Part shown: piece by piece, positions 50,209-60,733 of the stretch | How positions within the stretch are numbered: position 1 is the stretch's first letter | Layout: every line of letters starts with the position of its first letter | From: Burkholderiaceae bacterium | Lineage (GTDB): Bacteria; Pseudomonadota; Gammaproteobacteria; Burkholderiales; Burkholderiaceae_B | Assembly: GCA_030158305.1 (NCBI GenBank) | Contig: JAOATE010000003.1 | Location: forward strand, 62,001 to 126,000 | Length of the DNA stretch: 64,000 bases | Direction of reading: 5' to 3' | Program-made: the position numbers and the translations under genes | The notes under the pieces: model-generated | Told to the model about the DNA's origin: nothing | The model's input: the letters and a program-made list of their open reading frames with translations, nothing else | Database searches by the model: none

Positions 50209-51066
50209 CTAAGCTCTCGTCTTTGATCGCTCAGGCTTGAGCACTCGGGGTTTGGGCGTGCCCCATCGACCTTTGGCTGAAAGTCGCATCAATGTGCGCA
50301 AGGCCACCAACAGACCAATCACCTCAGTCATCGCTGCAGGAATCCACATGGTCAAACCACCAATCATTTGGTCGGTTTGCGGTGTCATGGCAATTGCGCG
50401 GCCACACAGATCAAAAAGTGGGTACAGGTCGCGTTCAGTAAACGCAATGATGGCGCCCGCCACCATTTGAGGCGCCATCGTGAGAATCGGTGAAATCACG
50501 CGTCCACCTGGCGTCATCGCGGCCGGTGGATTGGGGCGACGATCCAGAATCAGGTTCCAGTACATAAAACCCGTGATCACGACCGACCAGTTCATTAGCC
50601 GATAGAGGCGCCAGTCCAGCATGGAGTAGAACTGCACGGAGGGTATTAGCCAAATAACCACCAAAAACACGAAGAGTGTTGGGACAATGATGGGGTTGGT
50701 CAGGATAGAGATCAGGGCACGCCCAAGCATTGTCTGATTGAAATGATGCAGGCGTATCCGCCACGACAACGGCATACCCGCGCGCATGACTGAGCCTGGG
50801 TAAGCGGCCATGATCACCAAAGGACCGAGGTGGTGCAAGACGAGGTGTTGGACACGATGAATAAAAAACATGCGCTCAGCGTAATAATCCAACACGGTAT
50901 GCATCGATAGATACAGCATGACCCAACCGAGCCAGAAAAAAACCTGTCGAGTGCGAGAAACAGCATGGACGCGTTGGCCGCGCACAAATAACCAGGCACT
51001 GACGATAAAACACGCCAAGAGCACTGGAGAGAATTCCCAAGGCTTTAACCAACTCAGCCAATCCAT
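50209..51066 (-). CDS. caa3_CtaG-type cytochrome oxidase assembly membrane protein
   Basis: A 285-residue inner-membrane protein with about seven helices. The histidine-rich helix YLSMHTVLDYYAERMFFIHRVQHLVLHHLGPLVIM matches the caa3_CtaG family (Bacillus CtaG-like), linked to copper delivery to haem-copper oxidases. It differs from the unrelated Cox11-type CtaG. No oxidase genes are adjacent, so its partner is unknown. Convergent with galU. Confidence 0.88.
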   Translation of the reverse strand: MDWLSWLKPWEFSPVLLACFIVSAWLFVRGQRVHAVSRTRQVFFWLGWVMLYLSMHTVLDYYAERMFFIHRVQHLVLHHLGPLVIMAAYPGSVMRAGMPLSWRIRLHHFNQTMLGRALISILTNPIIVPTLFVFLVVIWLIPSVQFYSMLDWRLYRLMNWSVVITGFMYWNLILDRRPNPPAAMTPGGRVISPILTMAPQMVAGAIIAFTERDLYPLFDLCGRAIAMTPQTDQMIGGLTMWIPAAMTEVIGLLVALRTLMRLSAKGRWGTPKPRVLKPERSKTRA

Positions 51067-51200
51067 CGTGACAGCCTTTTAGTAAATACGCTTTTCAGAT
51101 CAACAACCTGTCATGATTGTAGTATGTTGCTTGTGTGGCGCAGGAGATCTCCCTGCTCATGCGCTCTCTGGCTCAACTTCTCTCGCTTTGTGACCAAAAC

Positions 51201-52547
51201 ATGTCTGCCATCACCAGTCCGATCCAACATTTTAAAACTCGTCGCGAACGTCTATTGGCATGGATGCACGCGCAAGGTGGTGGAATCGCGATTTTGCCGA
51301 CAGCGACCCTGCGTCAGCGTAATCGCGACAATCATTTCACGTTTCGACATGACAGCGACTTTTTCTATTTGTCCGGTTTTAAAGAAAGCGAAGCTTGGCT
51401 TGTCCTCATTGCAGGCGACTCTAATCAGAGTATTTTGTTTTGCGAGGGGAAAAATCCTGATGTTGAGATCTGGAATGGCAAGCGCTGGGGGCCACAAGCT
51501 GCGGCTGAGTATTTTGACTTTGATCTCAGTTATGACGTGGCAGAGCTGGATCAGCGTATGCCCGCGCTGCTGCTTGGGCACGCACAACTGCTCACGCCGC
51601 TGTCAAATTTTTCAAACCAACAGTTGCTGACCAAGGTTCATGACTGGGTCGCCACTGCGCAACGTCAAGCTCGCGGCACCCGAGCGACGCCTGTGAAATG
51701 GCTGGATCTCTGTGAGCCACTTTCTGAAATGCGCCTCATCAAAGACGCGGCAGAGCTTGTCATCATGAAAGAGGCGGCCTCTATTTCGGCGCAGGCGCAT
51801 GTGCGTGCGATGCAAGCAGCTCATGCGGGATTGCACGAATACGAATTAGAAGCCGAGTTGCTCCATACCTTTCGTAAAAATGGTGCACAAGGCGTCGCCT
51901 ATGACAGCATTGTCGCGGCTGGCGCGAATGCCTGCGTTCTGCACCACCCTGCAGGGAACAGCGTGCTGCACGATGGAGAACTTGTCCTGATTGATGCGGG
52001 CTGCGAGCTAGAGGGTTACGCTTCCGACATCACGCGCACATTCCCCGTCAATGGTCGTTTTTCCGGCGCGCAACGGGCGTTATATGAAATTGTGTTGCAT
52101 GCACAAAAACAAGCGATTGCACACACCTCGCCCAAACACCACTGGAATGCAGGGCATGAAGCGGCTGTCCGCGTGCTGACTCAAGGTCTATTGGACGAAG
52201 GTCTGCTACAAGGCACGCTTGAACAAGCGTTGGAAACATCCGCCTATAGTCGCTTTTATATGCATCGCACTGGACATTGGCTTGGAATGGATGTGCATGA
52301 TGTCGGTTCTTATCGCGCACCACCACTGGGCGCTCAGGAGCGACCTTGGCGCATGCTTGAGCAAAATATGGTGCTCACCATCGAACCCGGCTTGTACGTC
52401 CGGCCCGCGGAAGATGTGCCTGAGGCCTTTTGGAATATTGGCATTCGGATTGAAGACGACGCAGTGATTACGGCTCAGGGCTGTGAACTCATCACACGCG
52501 GTGTCCCCGTGGAGATTGCCGCGATAGAAGCCTTGATGAATCGCTAA
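51201..52547 (+). CDS. pepP: Xaa-Pro aminopeptidase P
   Basis: Removes N-terminal residues before proline. About 448 residues from MSAITSPIQHFKTRRERL; the track begins 22 residues earlier at a GTG. The N-terminal domain is followed by the pita-bread M24 domain, with metal ligands in LIDAGCELEGYASDITRTFPVNG, HRTGHWLGMDVHDVG, TIEPGLYVRP and GIRIEDDAVI. It leads the group that continues with the membrane protein and ubiH, close to the pepP-ubiH arrangement of other proteobacteria. Confidence 0.95.
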   Translation: MSAITSPIQHFKTRRERLLAWMHAQGGGIAILPTATLRQRNRDNHFTFRHDSDFFYLSGFKESEAWLVLIAGDSNQSILFCEGKNPDVEIWNGKRWGPQAAAEYFDFDLSYDVAELDQRMPALLLGHAQLLTPLSNFSNQQLLTKVHDWVATAQRQARGTRATPVKWLDLCEPLSEMRLIKDAAELVIMKEAASISAQAHVRAMQAAHAGLHEYELEAELLHTFRKNGAQGVAYDSIVAAGANACVLHHPAGNSVLHDGELVLIDAGCELEGYASDITRTFPVNGRFSGAQRALYEIVLHAQKQAIAHTSPKHHWNAGHEAAVRVLTQGLLDEGLLQGTLEQALETSAYSRFYMHRTGHWLGMDVHDVGSYRAPPLGAQERPWRMLEQNMVLTIEPGLYVRPAEDVPEAFWNIGIRIEDDAVITAQGCELITRGVPVEIAAIEALMNR

Positions 52548-52556
52548 ACAAGACCC

Positions 52557-52582
52557 TCGCCTCGATGCGGTGATCGGGGCGA
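52557..52582. terminator. hairpin between convergent pepP and membrane-protein genes
   Basis: TCGCCTCGAT / ATCGGGGCGA pairs in all ten positions (one G-T) around a 6-base loop, ten bases after the pepP stop. There is no T-run, so it is a possible rather than clear terminator. Confidence 0.45.
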
Positions 52583-52587
52583 ACAGA

Positions 52588-53031
52588 CTATCCCTGCAGA
52601 TTCAGTCCGTCTAACCAACCAAGGGCCGTCCAGATGTAAATCACGATCATGGCGATCCCGAACATGAACGCGACGGTGCCGATCAGCAAGGTAAAAGATG
52701 CCACTAATATGGCTCCCCAGCCGCTTGGATGTTCGCGCTTGAGTCCAGGATTGAAACGCGCGTCAAAACGGGCATCACTCATCAAGCACCACACGATCGC
52801 TTCAATAAAGCCGTTGAGGATCGGGATAAATAGCAAGAAAAACGCAGGATTTTCCCACCAGACCTCAGCAAAGGCGCTCAACACCATCAGCACCACGCTA
52901 TAGGCCGTGACGAGCCAAGCGAAAGGTCGTTTGAGATACCACCAGTGCGCGCCCACTACACCCAATAAAGCGGCGAGCAGGCCGACGGTGACTTTATGGC
53001 GAAATTTGGGGTGAACTTGGGTTGTCGGCAT
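52588..53031 (-). CDS. small multi-helix membrane protein (TM2-like)
   Basis: A 147-residue protein with about four hydrophobic helices. The start HPKFRHKVTVGLLAALLGVVGAHWWYLKRPFAWL resembles the TM2/NINE family, where two helices are joined by a short turn; the second helix pair lies after a hydrophilic loop containing DARFDARFNPGLKREHPSGWGA. No function can be assigned. It is transcribed against pepP and divergently from ubiH. Confidence 0.85.
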   Translation of the reverse strand: MPTTQVHPKFRHKVTVGLLAALLGVVGAHWWYLKRPFAWLVTAYSVVLMVLSAFAEVWWENPAFFLLFIPILNGFIEAIVWCLMSDARFDARFNPGLKREHPSGWGAILVASFTLLIGTVAFMFGIAMIVIYIWTALGWLDGLNLQG

Positions 53032-53114
53032 GATGAGTCAGGGTCAAATATTTCGAGCATACCTGATTCAGGGGCATCTTCTCGGCTGCAAACCCCCAGC
53101 GTTAGAATAGCGAT

Positions 53115-54275
53115 ATGTCACGATTAGATTTCGATGTTGCGATTATTGGGGGCGGGCCCACTGGCTGCGTGCTGGCCTTGTTGCTGGCACGGTATAGCGC
53201 GCATCCGGAACGGATCGCACTGCTGCAAGCTGGCCATGCGTCCCAGTATGGCTTCACGCCAGACAGTGACCCTAGAGTACTCGCGCTCAATCATGGCAGT
53301 CGTGTGCTGCTTGAGTCTTTGAGTGCGTGGCCGGCCGAAGCCGCTCCAATCCAAACCATTCACGTTTCACAAAAAGGGCGGCTGGGTCGAACGGTGATCC
53401 GCCATAGCGACTTTGACGTGCCGCAATTGGGCTCCGTTGTACGTTATGGTCATCTCCATCACAGTCTTATGCAGGCTGTCGAGGCAAGTGGAGTGCAAGT
53501 CCGCTCAGGTCTTGCCGCCCAAGTCACGATGCAAGATGCCTCCAGCGTCAGCATTCTGCAAGATGGCCAACTCATTCGCGTAGCACTCGCAGTTCAGGCT
53601 GACGGCCAACCCAATACGCCCGTCCAGCGCGAATACACTCAGATGGCACTGCTGACAAGGGCTCGCGTGAGCCTACCCCGCAAAGGCTGGGCATTTGAAC
53701 GCTTTACCGATCAGGGACCGCTTGCTGTGCTGCCCCACCCACACGCGACCGATGCCCAATCGATCGTTTGGTGCTGTTCTCCTGAGCGCGCGCAGGCTCT
53801 CAAGCTCATGTCGCCTCGGGACTTTTCCGCTGCACTGAGCGAGATGTTTGGGTCACGCTTGGGGACATTTACCGTCGACGGTCCTGTCACGCCTGTCCCG
53901 CTGAGGTTAAATGTACGTTCAAATACGGTGGACGGGCGCTGCGTGGCGATCGGCAATGCCGCACAAACCCTTCATCCTGTGGCAGGCCAAGGACTCAATC
54001 TCGGACTCAGAGACACCGCCGCGCTGGCCATTGCCTGTCGCGACTGGTTGGCAGACCCCACTCAAGATGTCAGTCCCTCGCTCAATCACTTTAAACACAT
54101 GCGTCAGCCTGACCGTCAATTGACGGCGCTCCTGACAGACAGCATGGCGAGAACATTTACAAGCGGCCTCCCCCCACTCGAGCATTTGGCAGGTCTTGCC
54201 TTGCTGGGGATGGATGCCTTACCTATGGCGCGCGCCCCCCTGGCGCGTCATCTCTTGCAAGGTTTGCGACGTTAG
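53115..54275 (+). CDS. UbiH/UbiF/VisC-family FAD monooxygenase
   Basis: A 386-residue flavoprotein hydroxylase of the ubiquinone-synthesis family. The FAD site is VAIIGGGPTGCVLALLLARY. The second FAD motif reads IGNAAQTLHPVAGQGLNLGLRD, the most typical stretch of the family (the usual GD/GN variant is Asn here). The position after pepP and before dusB-fis suggests UbiH, but UbiH, UbiF and VisC/UbiI cannot be separated by eye. The central region (130-200) looks diverged. Confidence 0.9.
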   Translation: MSRLDFDVAIIGGGPTGCVLALLLARYSAHPERIALLQAGHASQYGFTPDSDPRVLALNHGSRVLLESLSAWPAEAAPIQTIHVSQKGRLGRTVIRHSDFDVPQLGSVVRYGHLHHSLMQAVEASGVQVRSGLAAQVTMQDASSVSILQDGQLIRVALAVQADGQPNTPVQREYTQMALLTRARVSLPRKGWAFERFTDQGPLAVLPHPHATDAQSIVWCCSPERAQALKLMSPRDFSAALSEMFGSRLGTFTVDGPVTPVPLRLNVRSNTVDGRCVAIGNAAQTLHPVAGQGLNLGLRDTAALAIACRDWLADPTQDVSPSLNHFKHMRQPDRQLTALLTDSMARTFTSGLPPLEHLAGLALLGMDALPMARAPLARHLLQGLRR

Positions 54276-54311
54276 TCTGAGCAACAAGCCGCAAGAGATT
54301 ACAATTTCACG

Positions 54312-55358
54312 ATGAAAATTGGTGCCTGGTCACTTCCAAATAACGTTTTTGTCGCCCCGATGGCTGGGGTGACGGATCGTCCATTTCGGCAGCTTTGCAA
54401 AAAGTTGGGCGCAGGCTATGCCGTTTCCGAGATGGCCGCGAGCAATCCTCTGCTTTGGAAAACGGTCAAATCATCGCGCCGCTTGAACCATGATGGCGAA
54501 ATTGATCCTGTCGCTGTGCAAATCGCGGGCGCAGATCCGGAAATGATGGCGCAAGCAGCTGTTTTCAATATCAGCAAAGGCGCTCGAGTGATCGACATCA
54601 ATATGGGCTGCCCGGTCAAAAAGGTCTGTAACGTGGCCTCCGGCTCGGCACTCTTGCGTCATGAGGACTTGGTCGCGCGCATCCTTGATGCTGTCGTCGA
54701 AGCCTGTCTGCCCCACCAAGTCCCTGTCACGCTCAAGACCCGCACTGGCTGGGACAGAGAGCACCGCAATGCGCTGCGTATTGCCAAGCTCGCCCAAGAC
54801 TCAGGCATTGCCGCCCTCACCCTGCACGGTCGCACGCGTGCGGACTTGTACCTAGGCGAAGCCGAATACGACACCATTCGCGAGGTAAAAGCCAGCCTCT
54901 CCATCCCCGTCGTCGCCAATGGCGATATTGACAGCCCCCTCAAGGCTCGTGAGGTACTTGCCTACACGGGAGCCGATGCGGTCATGATTGGGCGCGCCGC
55001 TCAAGGTCGCCCTTGGATATTTAGAGAAATTGATCATTTCCTGCGGACTGGTGAGACACTCGCCCCACCGACATGGATCGAGATGCGGGATTTACTGCTT
55101 GAACATTTGGCTGATCATTACCAGTTTTATGGTGAACTGCCGGGCGTACGCACTGCACGCAAACACATCGGCTGGTATGTCAGCAGCTTGCCTGACGGAA
55201 AACAATTTACAGATCAGATCAACAAAATCGAAACAACTAGCGCACAATTCGAAGCAGTGAATCAATGGTTTACACATCAACACCAGATTTCACCAGACAT
55301 CCCTGCTGCAACCTGCGACAATCTCACACTTCGCGCAGGACATCTTCAAGCAGCCTGA
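54312..55358 (+). CDS. dusB: tRNA-dihydrouridine synthase B
   Basis: FMN enzyme that reduces uridine to dihydrouridine in tRNA D-loops. The 348 residues show VAPMAGVTDRPFRQLCKKLGAG, the catalytic cysteine in DINMGCPVKKVCN, KTRTGWD, LTLHGRTRADLY and MIGRAAQGRPWIF. It is followed by fis, the usual dusB-fis pair, and is therefore the first gene of a likely growth-rate-controlled operon. Confidence 0.97.
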   Translation: MKIGAWSLPNNVFVAPMAGVTDRPFRQLCKKLGAGYAVSEMAASNPLLWKTVKSSRRLNHDGEIDPVAVQIAGADPEMMAQAAVFNISKGARVIDINMGCPVKKVCNVASGSALLRHEDLVARILDAVVEACLPHQVPVTLKTRTGWDREHRNALRIAKLAQDSGIAALTLHGRTRADLYLGEAEYDTIREVKASLSIPVVANGDIDSPLKAREVLAYTGADAVMIGRAAQGRPWIFREIDHFLRTGETLAPPTWIEMRDLLLEHLADHYQFYGELPGVRTARKHIGWYVSSLPDGKQFTDQINKIETTSAQFEAVNQWFTHQHQISPDIPAATCDNLTLRAGHLQAA

Positions 55359-55379
55359 GTGCTGCATTCGCCTCTATCC

Positions 55380-55625
55380 ATGAAAAAAAATAATATTCTC
55401 GAAGATTCTGTCCGCTTGAGCCTTGAGCAGTACTTGAGCGATCTCGGCGACACCGATCCAAGCGACATGTACGAAATGGTGATTCGCTGCGTTGAACGCC
55501 CGATTCTCGAGGTCGCGATGGAACGCGCCCACCAAAACCAATCAAAAGCCGCCCAGATGTTGGGCATGACGCGCAACACGCTGCGTAAAAAACTCATTTT
55601 TCATAAACTCATCTCTTTAGACTAA
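55380..55625 (+). CDS. fis: nucleoid protein Fis
   Basis: Small DNA-bending protein that regulates rRNA and other promoters. About 81 residues from MKKNNILEDSVRLSLEQYL; the track start is a GTG seven residues upstream directly after the dusB stop. The C-terminal helix-turn-helix NQSKAAQMLGMTRNTLRKKL is nearly identical to known Fis proteins. The N-terminal hairpin is shorter than in E. coli, as usual in betaproteobacteria. It ends seven bases before purH. Confidence 0.96.
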   Translation: MKKNNILEDSVRLSLEQYLSDLGDTDPSDMYEMVIRCVERPILEVAMERAHQNQSKAAQMLGMTRNTLRKKLIFHKLISLD

Positions 55626-55632
55626 TTAAGCA

Positions 55633-57222
55633 ATGAACATTCAAACTGCCCTGCTATCCGTTTCCGACAAAACCGGCATCGTCGATTTTGCCTCTGCGTT
55701 GGCCGCCCGTGGTGTGCGCCTGCTTTCGACTGGCGGTACCGCCAAACTTTTAGCCGAGGCCGGACTTGCTGTCACTGAGGTCGCTGAGCACACGGGTTCA
55801 CCCGAAATTTTGGATGGCCGCGTCAAAACCTTGCATCCAAAAATTCATGGCGGTCTGCTGGCACGTCGCGATAGCGCCGAACACCTCAAGACCATCAAAC
55901 AACACGGTATCGACAGGATTGATTTGCTGGTCGTCAACCTGTACCCCTTTCGTCAAGCCGTCTCAAATCTCAATTGTTCCTTCGAAGATGCAGTAGAAAA
56001 CATCGACATCGGTGGCCCCGCCATGCTGCGTGCCGCGGCTAAGAACCATGGCACGGAAAAAGGAGGGGTGACCGTGGTGATCGATCCTGCCGACTACGCA
56101 GCGGTCCTCTCAGAAATGGATCAGACAGGTGGCACCTCTTATGGTCTGCGCCTGCAACTGGCCACCAAAGTGTATGCACACACCTCTGCGTATGACGGTG
56201 CCATCGCCAACTATCTGAGCAGCCTGAACGTCACCGAGCCTGCGCAAGACACAGCCCCTGCCCGCAATACTTGGCCTAATATCCTGACCTTGCAGGTCTA
56301 TCAAAAACAAGTCCTGCGTTATGGCGAAAACTCGCAACAGCGCTCGGCGTTTTACGTGGATCCTTACTGCCCAGCAGGCCTGCTCTCCAATTTTACGCAG
56401 CTGCAAGGCAAAGAACTTTCCTACAACAACATCGCTGACTCCGATGCAGCCTGGGACTGCGTGCGTAGCTTTGCTGAACCCGCCTGCGTGATCGTCAAGC
56501 ACGCAAATCCCTGCGGTGTTGCGACAGCAGGGAGCGCTTTGGACGCATACCTCAAGGCCTTCAAGACAGACCCGACCTCTGCGTTCGGTGGCATTATTGC
56601 GTTTAACCGCACGGTTGATCTTGCGACTGCCCAAGCGATTAGTGGTCAGTTTGTCGAGGTCCTACTCGCCCCCGCTTATGATCAAGACGCACTCGCCTTG
56701 CTCGCCAGTAAAAAGAATGTGCGCGTTCTTCAGGTCCCGATGGGTGACGGACAAAACGACATCGACGTCAAGCGCATCGGTGGCGGCTGGTTGGTCCAAA
56801 CCCCGGACTGCGAAACAGTCAAGGCTGAAGACCTCCGCGTTGTCACGCGCAAGCAGCCTACTGCCGAGCAAATGCGCGACCTGATGTTCGCCTGGAAAGT
56901 GGCCAAATTCGTCAAATCCAACGCGATTGTCTTTTGTGGAGACAGCATGACGCTTGGCGTGGGTGCCGGCCAAATGAGCCGCATCGACTCAGCCCGTATC
57001 GCCTCGATCAAGGCTGAGAACGCCGGCCTCACCCTGAAAGGTTCAGCCGTCGCGTCAGACGCCTTTTTCCCCTTCCGTGATGGCCTTGATGTCGTGATTG
57101 ACGCAGGTGCGACTTGCGTGATCCAGCCAGGCGGAAGCATGCGTGATGACGAGGTCATCGCAGCGGCAAACGAACGGGACATTGCCATGGTGCTGACAGG
57201 CATGCGACATTTCCGCCACTAA
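55633..57222 (+). CDS. purH: bifunctional AICAR transformylase / IMP cyclohydrolase
   Basis: Performs the last two steps of IMP synthesis. The 529 residues consist of the N-terminal cyclohydrolase ([42 protein letters not shown]) and the C-terminal transformylase ([64 protein letters not shown]). It follows fis by seven bases and precedes ruvC by 24. Confidence 0.98.
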   Translation: MNIQTALLSVSDKTGIVDFASALAARGVRLLSTGGTAKLLAEAGLAVTEVAEHTGSPEILDGRVKTLHPKIHGGLLARRDSAEHLKTIKQHGIDRIDLLVVNLYPFRQAVSNLNCSFEDAVENIDIGGPAMLRAAAKNHGTEKGGVTVVIDPADYAAVLSEMDQTGGTSYGLRLQLATKVYAHTSAYDGAIANYLSSLNVTEPAQDTAPARNTWPNILTLQVYQKQVLRYGENSQQRSAFYVDPYCPAGLLSNFTQLQGKELSYNNIADSDAAWDCVRSFAEPACVIVKHANPCGVATAGSALDAYLKAFKTDPTSAFGGIIAFNRTVDLATAQAISGQFVEVLLAPAYDQDALALLASKKNVRVLQVPMGDGQNDIDVKRIGGGWLVQTPDCETVKAEDLRVVTRKQPTAEQMRDLMFAWKVAKFVKSNAIVFCGDSMTLGVGAGQMSRIDSARIASIKAENAGLTLKGSAVASDAFFPFRDGLDVVIDAGATCVIQPGGSMRDDEVIAAANERDIAMVLTGMRHFRH

Positions 57223-57246
57223 ACTGCGTCACTCTGGAAGAAAAAA

Positions 57247-57798
57247 ATGCGTATCCTTGGGGTCGATCCGGGTCTCCGCCGAACAGGTTTCGGGGTGATC
57301 GACGTCCAAGGCGCAAAGCTCACTTATGTGGCCAGCGGCACGATTGTTGTGCCGACTGATATCACCCTCCCTCTGAGACTAAAAGTCATTTTGGACAATC
57401 TTCGACAAGTGGTCGAAGAGACGCAGCCAGATGTCGCCGCTCTCGAAATTGTTTTTATGAACACCAACCCAGCCAGCACACTGCTGTTGGGTCAGGCGCG
57501 CGGTGCGGCCTTATGCGCGCTCGCGGATCGCGATCTCGCAGTGCATGAATACACTGCGCTTCAAATTAAAAAATCAGTCGTCGGCTCGGGCCGTGCTGCA
57601 AAAGAGCAAGTTCAGATGATGGTGCAGCGCCTGCTGTCGCTTGATGGTGTGCCCGCGCCTGACTCAGCAGATGCCTTGGCCTGCGCGATTTGTCACGCCC
57701 ATGTTGCCCCGCTCACTGAAAAACTCGGTCAAATGAACTATCAAACCCGCACCTCACGCGGTCGCACACGCGTGCGGGCAGGTAGATTGCTGGGCTAG
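57247..57798 (+). CDS. ruvC: Holliday junction resolvase RuvC
   Basis: Endonuclease that cuts Holliday junctions. The 183 residues have the catalytic acids in [15 protein letters not shown] (Asp7), [16 protein letters not shown] and [14 protein letters not shown]. The C-terminus is extended and basic ([17 protein letters not shown]). It is followed by ruvA with 16 bases between stop and ATG. Confidence 0.97.
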   Translation: MRILGVDPGLRRTGFGVIDVQGAKLTYVASGTIVVPTDITLPLRLKVILDNLRQVVEETQPDVAALEIVFMNTNPASTLLLGQARGAALCALADRDLAVHEYTALQIKKSVVGSGRAAKEQVQMMVQRLLSLDGVPAPDSADALACAICHAHVAPLTEKLGQMNYQTRTSRGRTRVRAGRLLG

Positions 57799-57814
57799 TC
57801 CCAAAGGATTGAAA

Positions 57815-58399
57815 ATGATTGGTCGTCTCACCGGTACCTTGTTTGATAAAACGCCTCCCCGTATTGGACTTGACGTGCACGGTGTCGGCTATGAGATCGA
57901 TGTCTCGATGACGACGTTCTACGCTCTGCCAGAATTAGGCGCTCAAGTCACTCTCTTGACACACCTGACCGTGAGAGAGGATGCACACATTTTGTTTGGT
58001 TTCGCAACCGCTCAAGAGCGTGCAACCTTTCGTGAGCTCGTCAAAGTCAGCGGCATCGGCGCACGTACCGCGCTCGCTGTGCTGTCTGGGATGACGGCCG
58101 AAGAACTCTCGCAAGCGATCACCTTGCAAGATCCTGCTCGTCTGATGCGTGTGCCAGGCATTGGAAAGAAAACAGCGGAAAGACTGCTCCTAGAAATGAA
58201 GGGCAAACTAGGCGCGGATCTGGGACACACCCTGAGTCCAAATGCAACGGCGGGCTCCAATACTCAAACCGACGTCATGCATGCGCTGACGGCACTCGGA
58301 TATTCCGAACGCGAATCTTTATCTGCAGTCAAAGGCCTGCCCGAAGGCCTCAATATTTCCGATGCGATTCGCCAAGCCTTGAAAGGGTTGTCTAAATGA
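57815..58399 (+). CDS. ruvA: Holliday junction DNA helicase subunit RuvA
   Basis: DNA-binding subunit that loads RuvB on Holliday junctions. About 194 residues from ATG 57815 ([17 protein letters not shown]), which has AAAGGA before it; the track begins at an earlier TTG. Two helix-hairpin-helix motifs ([37 protein letters not shown]) and a C-terminal RuvB-binding domain ([16 protein letters not shown]-like) are visible. ruvB is not next but about 5.4 kb further on. Its stop overlaps the aminotransferase start by four bases. Confidence 0.97.
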   Translation: MIGRLTGTLFDKTPPRIGLDVHGVGYEIDVSMTTFYALPELGAQVTLLTHLTVREDAHILFGFATAQERATFRELVKVSGIGARTALAVLSGMTAEELSQAITLQDPARLMRVPGIGKKTAERLLLEMKGKLGADLGHTLSPNATAGSNTQTDVMHALTALGYSERESLSAVKGLPEGLNISDAIRQALKGLSK

Positions 58400-59727
58400 C
58401 ACACATTATTCATCGCTCTTTGCGACATACTCCGCTTGTTGCCGCCAGTTCCCAAGGTATTCATATCATCGACGCGCACAATAAAAAGTATATTGATGCG
58501 AGCGGTGGTGCTGCAGTTTCTTGCCTAGGTCATGCGCATCCCGATGTGCTGTCCGCCATGCATGCACAGATCGACAAGCTCGCCTACGCACACACAGGTT
58601 TTTTTACCTCTGAAGTCACAGAGGCGCTTGCCGATCATTTGATTGAGCACGCCCCAGGCGATCTCAGCGAGGTCTACTTTGTTTCCGGCGGTTCCGAAGC
58701 CGTCGAGGCGGCACTCAAACTCGCCAGACAATATTTTCTGGAAATCGGACAACCCGAACGCACGGTCTTTGTGTCGCGTAAACAAAGCTATCACGGCAAT
58801 ACTTTAGGTGCACTCGCCGTCGGCGGCAATGAATGGCGACGCCAGCCTTTCGCCCCTCTCTTGATGGATGTCCCTCGGGTATCACCTTGTTTTGAATACC
58901 GAGACCGACTGGCACACGAATCACAAGAGGATTACACGCATCGACTTTTGACTGAAATCGAAGAAACCTTTATCGCGACAGGACCTGAACGCATCATCGC
59001 CTTTTGTGCAGAGACGGTCGTGGGCGCGACGACAGGCGCCGTGCCACCTACGCCGGGTTATTTAAAAGGTGTGCGTCACCTCTGTGACAAATATGGCATC
59101 CTTTACATCGCGGACGAGGTGATGTGTGGCATGGGCCGGACCGGCACGCTGTACGCCTTTGAACAGGATGAAACACTCCCGGATATTGTGGTCATTGCAA
59201 AAGGGCTTGGCGGTGGCTATCAACCGATTGGTGCGCTGTTGGCTCGCTCGCATGTCGTCGATGCATTGCGACAGAAAAGTGGCATGTTCCAGCACGGTCA
59301 TACTTACCTGGGACACCCCATCGCTTCAGCCGCCGCACTGGCCGTTCAACGCGTCATTCAACGCGATCAGTTACTTCCGCAAGTGCGTGCACGCGGCGCT
59401 TATTTGACAGACGCACTCCGTGCAACGTTTAACGACCACCCACATGTCGGCGATATCCGAGGTCGTGGCTTGTTTATGGCGGTCGAGCTCGTCAAAGATC
59501 GGGCCAGCCTCCAACCGTTTGAACACAATAAAAAATTACATGCTGTGATTAAACAGCAGGCCATTCAAAATGGTCTGCTCGTATACCCAATGGGGGGCAC
59601 GATTGATGGAAAAAGCGGTGACCACGTACTTGTGGCACCGCCTTTTATTGTGAACGAAGCAGAAATCGATCATATTGTTGCCTTACTCAAGCAATCGATC
59701 GACGAAAGCCTGAGCTTAATCGCTTAG
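58396..59727 (+). CDS. class III PLP-dependent aminotransferase
   Basis: A 443-residue aminotransferase of the ornithine/omega-amino acid type. The PLP region includes [19 protein letters not shown], the aspartate in [18 protein letters not shown] and the Schiff-base lysine in [34 protein letters not shown] is also characteristic. Substrate cannot be read by eye; similar proteins are annotated as adenosylmethionine-8-amino-7-oxononanoate-like or beta-alanine:pyruvate-type enzymes. Translation is coupled to ruvA (ATGA), although no recombination role is expected. Confidence 0.9.
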   Translation: MTHIIHRSLRHTPLVAASSQGIHIIDAHNKKYIDASGGAAVSCLGHAHPDVLSAMHAQIDKLAYAHTGFFTSEVTEALADHLIEHAPGDLSEVYFVSGGSEAVEAALKLARQYFLEIGQPERTVFVSRKQSYHGNTLGALAVGGNEWRRQPFAPLLMDVPRVSPCFEYRDRLAHESQEDYTHRLLTEIEETFIATGPERIIAFCAETVVGATTGAVPPTPGYLKGVRHLCDKYGILYIADEVMCGMGRTGTLYAFEQDETLPDIVVIAKGLGGGYQPIGALLARSHVVDALRQKSGMFQHGHTYLGHPIASAAALAVQRVIQRDQLLPQVRARGAYLTDALRATFNDHPHVGDIRGRGLFMAVELVKDRASLQPFEHNKKLHAVIKQQAIQNGLLVYPMGGTIDGKSGDHVLVAPPFIVNEAEIDHIVALLKQSIDESLSLIA

Positions 59728-59736
59728 TTCAGTTGC

Positions 59737-60714
59737 TTAGTCTACGCGCGCACCAGAAAGCTGCACAGCCTCGGACCAGTTTTTGACTTCTGTGGCTATC
59801 ACTTTCTGGAAGGCTGCAGGTGAGCTGTTGTTCACTTCGCCGCCCATGTCTCGCAGACGTTGGGTCATTGCTGGCTCAGCGACGATTTTCTGAATGTCTG
59901 CAGAGATTTTTTCACGTAAGGCCTGACTCATTGTGCCGGGTCCGTAGATTCCAAACCAAGTTGCCGCATTGAAATCAGGTAAACCCGACTCTGTCATGGT
60001 TGGAACGTTAGGAATCGCAGCCACGCGCTGCGGATGCGCCAACGCGATCGGTTTGAGTTTGCCGGAGTTGATATAAGGCAACGCTGCCGACAAGGTCACA
60101 AAAGCCACCTGTACTTGTCCACCGATCAGGTCTGTCAACATTGGCGTATCGCCTTTGTAGGGCACATGCGTCAGTGGTGTGCCCGTTTTGGACTTAAACA
60201 ACTCGCCCGCCAAATGCTGTGGGGTCCCATTACCAGGCGACGCCATCGTTAAGCCATTTTTTTGTTCTTTGGCGTATTTGATCAACTCGGGCAGGGTATT
60301 GACTGGCAAAGTTGGATTCACCAGCATCACCAAGGGAATCGTCGAGATCAGGGTGATGGGTGCAAAATCTTTGACGGGGTCGTATTTCAACTTGCCGTAC
60401 AGGCTTGCGCTAATCGTATGAGCCGCAGTGGTGATGTAAAGGGTGTAGCCGTCACCTTGAGCGCGCGCAACGCCTTCAGCTGCAACGGTTGTACCCGCGC
60501 CTGGCCGATTGGTCACCACCACTTGTTGCTTCCACTGTGCCGGCAGTTTTTCAGCCACCATCCTGCCGATCACATCGGTTGCACCGCCTGCTGGGTAAGG
60601 CACAACAAGCGTCACGGCCTTTTCAGGAAAAGTCTGCGCCAAGGTTGCAGCAGATAAAGAAGCGCCCAATAAACAAACAGCGCTGATGAGTAAATGATTG
60701 ATTTTTATTTTCAT
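59737..60714 (-). CDS. Bug/TctC-family periplasmic solute-binding protein
   Basis: A second orphan Bug protein, 325 residues. A signal peptide (cut after ATLAQ or SAATLA) is followed by TFPEKAVTLVVPYPAGGATDVIGRMVAEKL, NRPGAGTTVAAEGVARAQGDGYTLYI and GNGTPQHLAGELFK. No transporter membrane subunits are nearby. It ends ten bases from the convergent aminotransferase stop and follows an SDR gene by 19 bases, so it may bind a substrate of these neighbouring enzymes; that is inference. Confidence 0.94.
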   Translation of the reverse strand: MKIKINHLLISAVCLLGASLSAATLAQTFPEKAVTLVVPYPAGGATDVIGRMVAEKLPAQWKQQVVVTNRPGAGTTVAAEGVARAQGDGYTLYITTAAHTISASLYGKLKYDPVKDFAPITLISTIPLVMLVNPTLPVNTLPELIKYAKEQKNGLTMASPGNGTPQHLAGELFKSKTGTPLTHVPYKGDTPMLTDLIGGQVQVAFVTLSAALPYINSGKLKPIALAHPQRVAAIPNVPTMTESGLPDFNAATWFGIYGPGTMSQALREKISADIQKIVAEPAMTQRLRDMGGEVNNSSPAAFQKVIATEVKNWSEAVQLSGARVD

Positions 60715-60733
60715 TTGTTGTCACCTTTCCTTT

